From Albibacterium bauzanense (GTDB taxonomy: Bacteria; Bacteroidota; Bacteroidia; Sphingobacteriales; Sphingobacteriaceae): a stretch of 64,000 bases of DNA. The stretch covers positions 496,001 to 560,000 of the forward strand of contig NZ_SMGO01000002.1 of the NCBI RefSeq assembly GCF_004339765.1, given 5' to 3'. The translations under genes and the position numbers were made by a program. Positions 63,688 through 64,000 of this stretch are shown here, piece by piece. The notes beneath the pieces were generated by a model. The model had not been told where the DNA came from, did not search any database, and saw only the letters and a list, made by a program, of their open reading frames with translations. How positions within the stretch are numbered: position 1 is the first letter of the stretch; each line of letters opens with the position of its first letter.

Positions 63688-64000
63688 AATTTCCATTTCA
63701 TTACCTCAATCATATAGGTATCAATCAGGTTGGCATTAACAACATCGTGTATATAGGCAATATACATATCTGGACGTACTAAGATCATTTTATTTTGCTC
63801 CTGATTTATCTCAAAAGCGTCAAAGACGGCTTGATTCTTAGATGAATAAGGCAGGTAAAACAGATGCATATAGCTGGTATATTTTTGCTTCATCCATTGA
63901 GCTAAAATAAAAAGAGAGTTGTTGCTCAGGTTTCCCAATACCAATAAAACAAAGCCCGGGCGCTTACACCATTGAAACAGATCGGTTTCCTCCTGCTTCT
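63684..64000 (-). CDS. C-terminal part of a probable FAD-dependent monooxygenase
   Basis: Partial; the frame stays open to the right edge (about 105 residues). Pieces such as FVLLVLGNLSNNSLFILAQW (in part), then KMILVRPDMYIAYIHD resemble the thioredoxin-like C-terminal domain of aromatic-ring FAD hydroxylases, where LVRPDxYIAxR precedes the end. The final Arg-type residue is His here (YIHD). The FAD domain would be outside the window, so the assignment is tentative. Confidence 0.55.
   Translation of the reverse strand, partial: KQEETDLFQWCKRPGFVLLVLGNLSNNSLFILAQWMKQKYTSYMHLFYLPYSSKNQAVFDAFEINQEQNKMILVRPDMYIAYIHDVVNANLIDTYMIEVMKWKF

Overview
The window is about 64 kb of ordinary bacterial chromosome from a low-GC member of the Bacteroidota, most likely a Sphingobacteriaceae-type organism (family-level placement is an inference from gene content). 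Evidence for the phylum: many genes are preceded by the Bacteroidota -7 promoter box TAnnTTTG; Shine-Dalgarno sequences are almost absent; signal-peptidase-I substrates nearly all carry Gln at +1 (SA|Q, YG|Q, NA|Q), the Bacteroidetes 'Q-rule', and a glutaminyl cyclase gene is present; and there are typical families such as DUF4292, a NagB/PIG-L fusion, BrxA/B bacilliredoxin, CarboxypepD_reg-like and MbnP proteins. There is no phage, insertion sequence, CRISPR array, rRNA or tRNA that I can see. Both edges cut genes (rlmN on the left; a probable FAD monooxygenase on the right).

Layout. 1-7.9 kb: rlmN end (-), then a run of plus genes: amidohydrolase, acylphosphatase, oligosaccharide flippase, dut, TPR protein, DUF4292 lipoprotein, degenerate EnvC-type LytM protein, tatA. 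8-17.4 kb: cell-wall enzymes (LysM lytic transglycosylase, NlpC/P60), a PyrR-like phosphoribosyltransferase, pyruvate dehydrogenase pdhA-pdhC, then asparaginase, TatD, FKBP isomerase and an NrnA-like DHH phosphoesterase on the minus strand. 17.5-32 kb: ndk, ahcY-pdxJ, bacilliredoxin, c-di-AMP synthase cdaA, rsgA-dtd-mazG, gcvT-comB, purD-polA-rnhB, an enoyl-CoA hydratase/SDR pair and clpS. 32.3-33.9 kb: aldo/keto reductase and a flavodoxin lipoprotein that appears frameshifted near its 3' end.

34.1-40.7 kb is the accessory island and the most interesting part. Six minus-strand genes encode an OprC/NosA-like TonB-dependent receptor with CxxxM and HxM motifs, a lipoprotein with two methionine/histidine-rich YtkA/FixH-like segments, an MbnP-like lipoprotein, an MbnH/MauG-like di-heme protein, and two small paralogous exported proteins sharing the signature CINKDKPELxCxGxC. 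I infer a copper capture and import system in which the MbnH/MbnP pair may use an oxidised tryptophan, but with no visible methanobactin precursor. A small His-containing membrane protein is divergent from it.

40.8-43.7 kb: a tryptophan attenuator (leader peptide with Trp-Trp-Trp and terminator) in front of trpE-trpG-trpC; trpD, F, B and A are absent here. 43.8-64 kb: anmK, NagB/PIG-L fusion, secreted FAD-type oxidoreductase, OmpA lipoprotein, pgi, secA, SPOR protein, M20 peptidase, MscS channel, dnaG-yraN, glutaminyl cyclase, a CarboxypepD_reg protein and yicC-gmk-nadD. Most of these are housekeeping genes in short operons separated by strong hairpin terminators.
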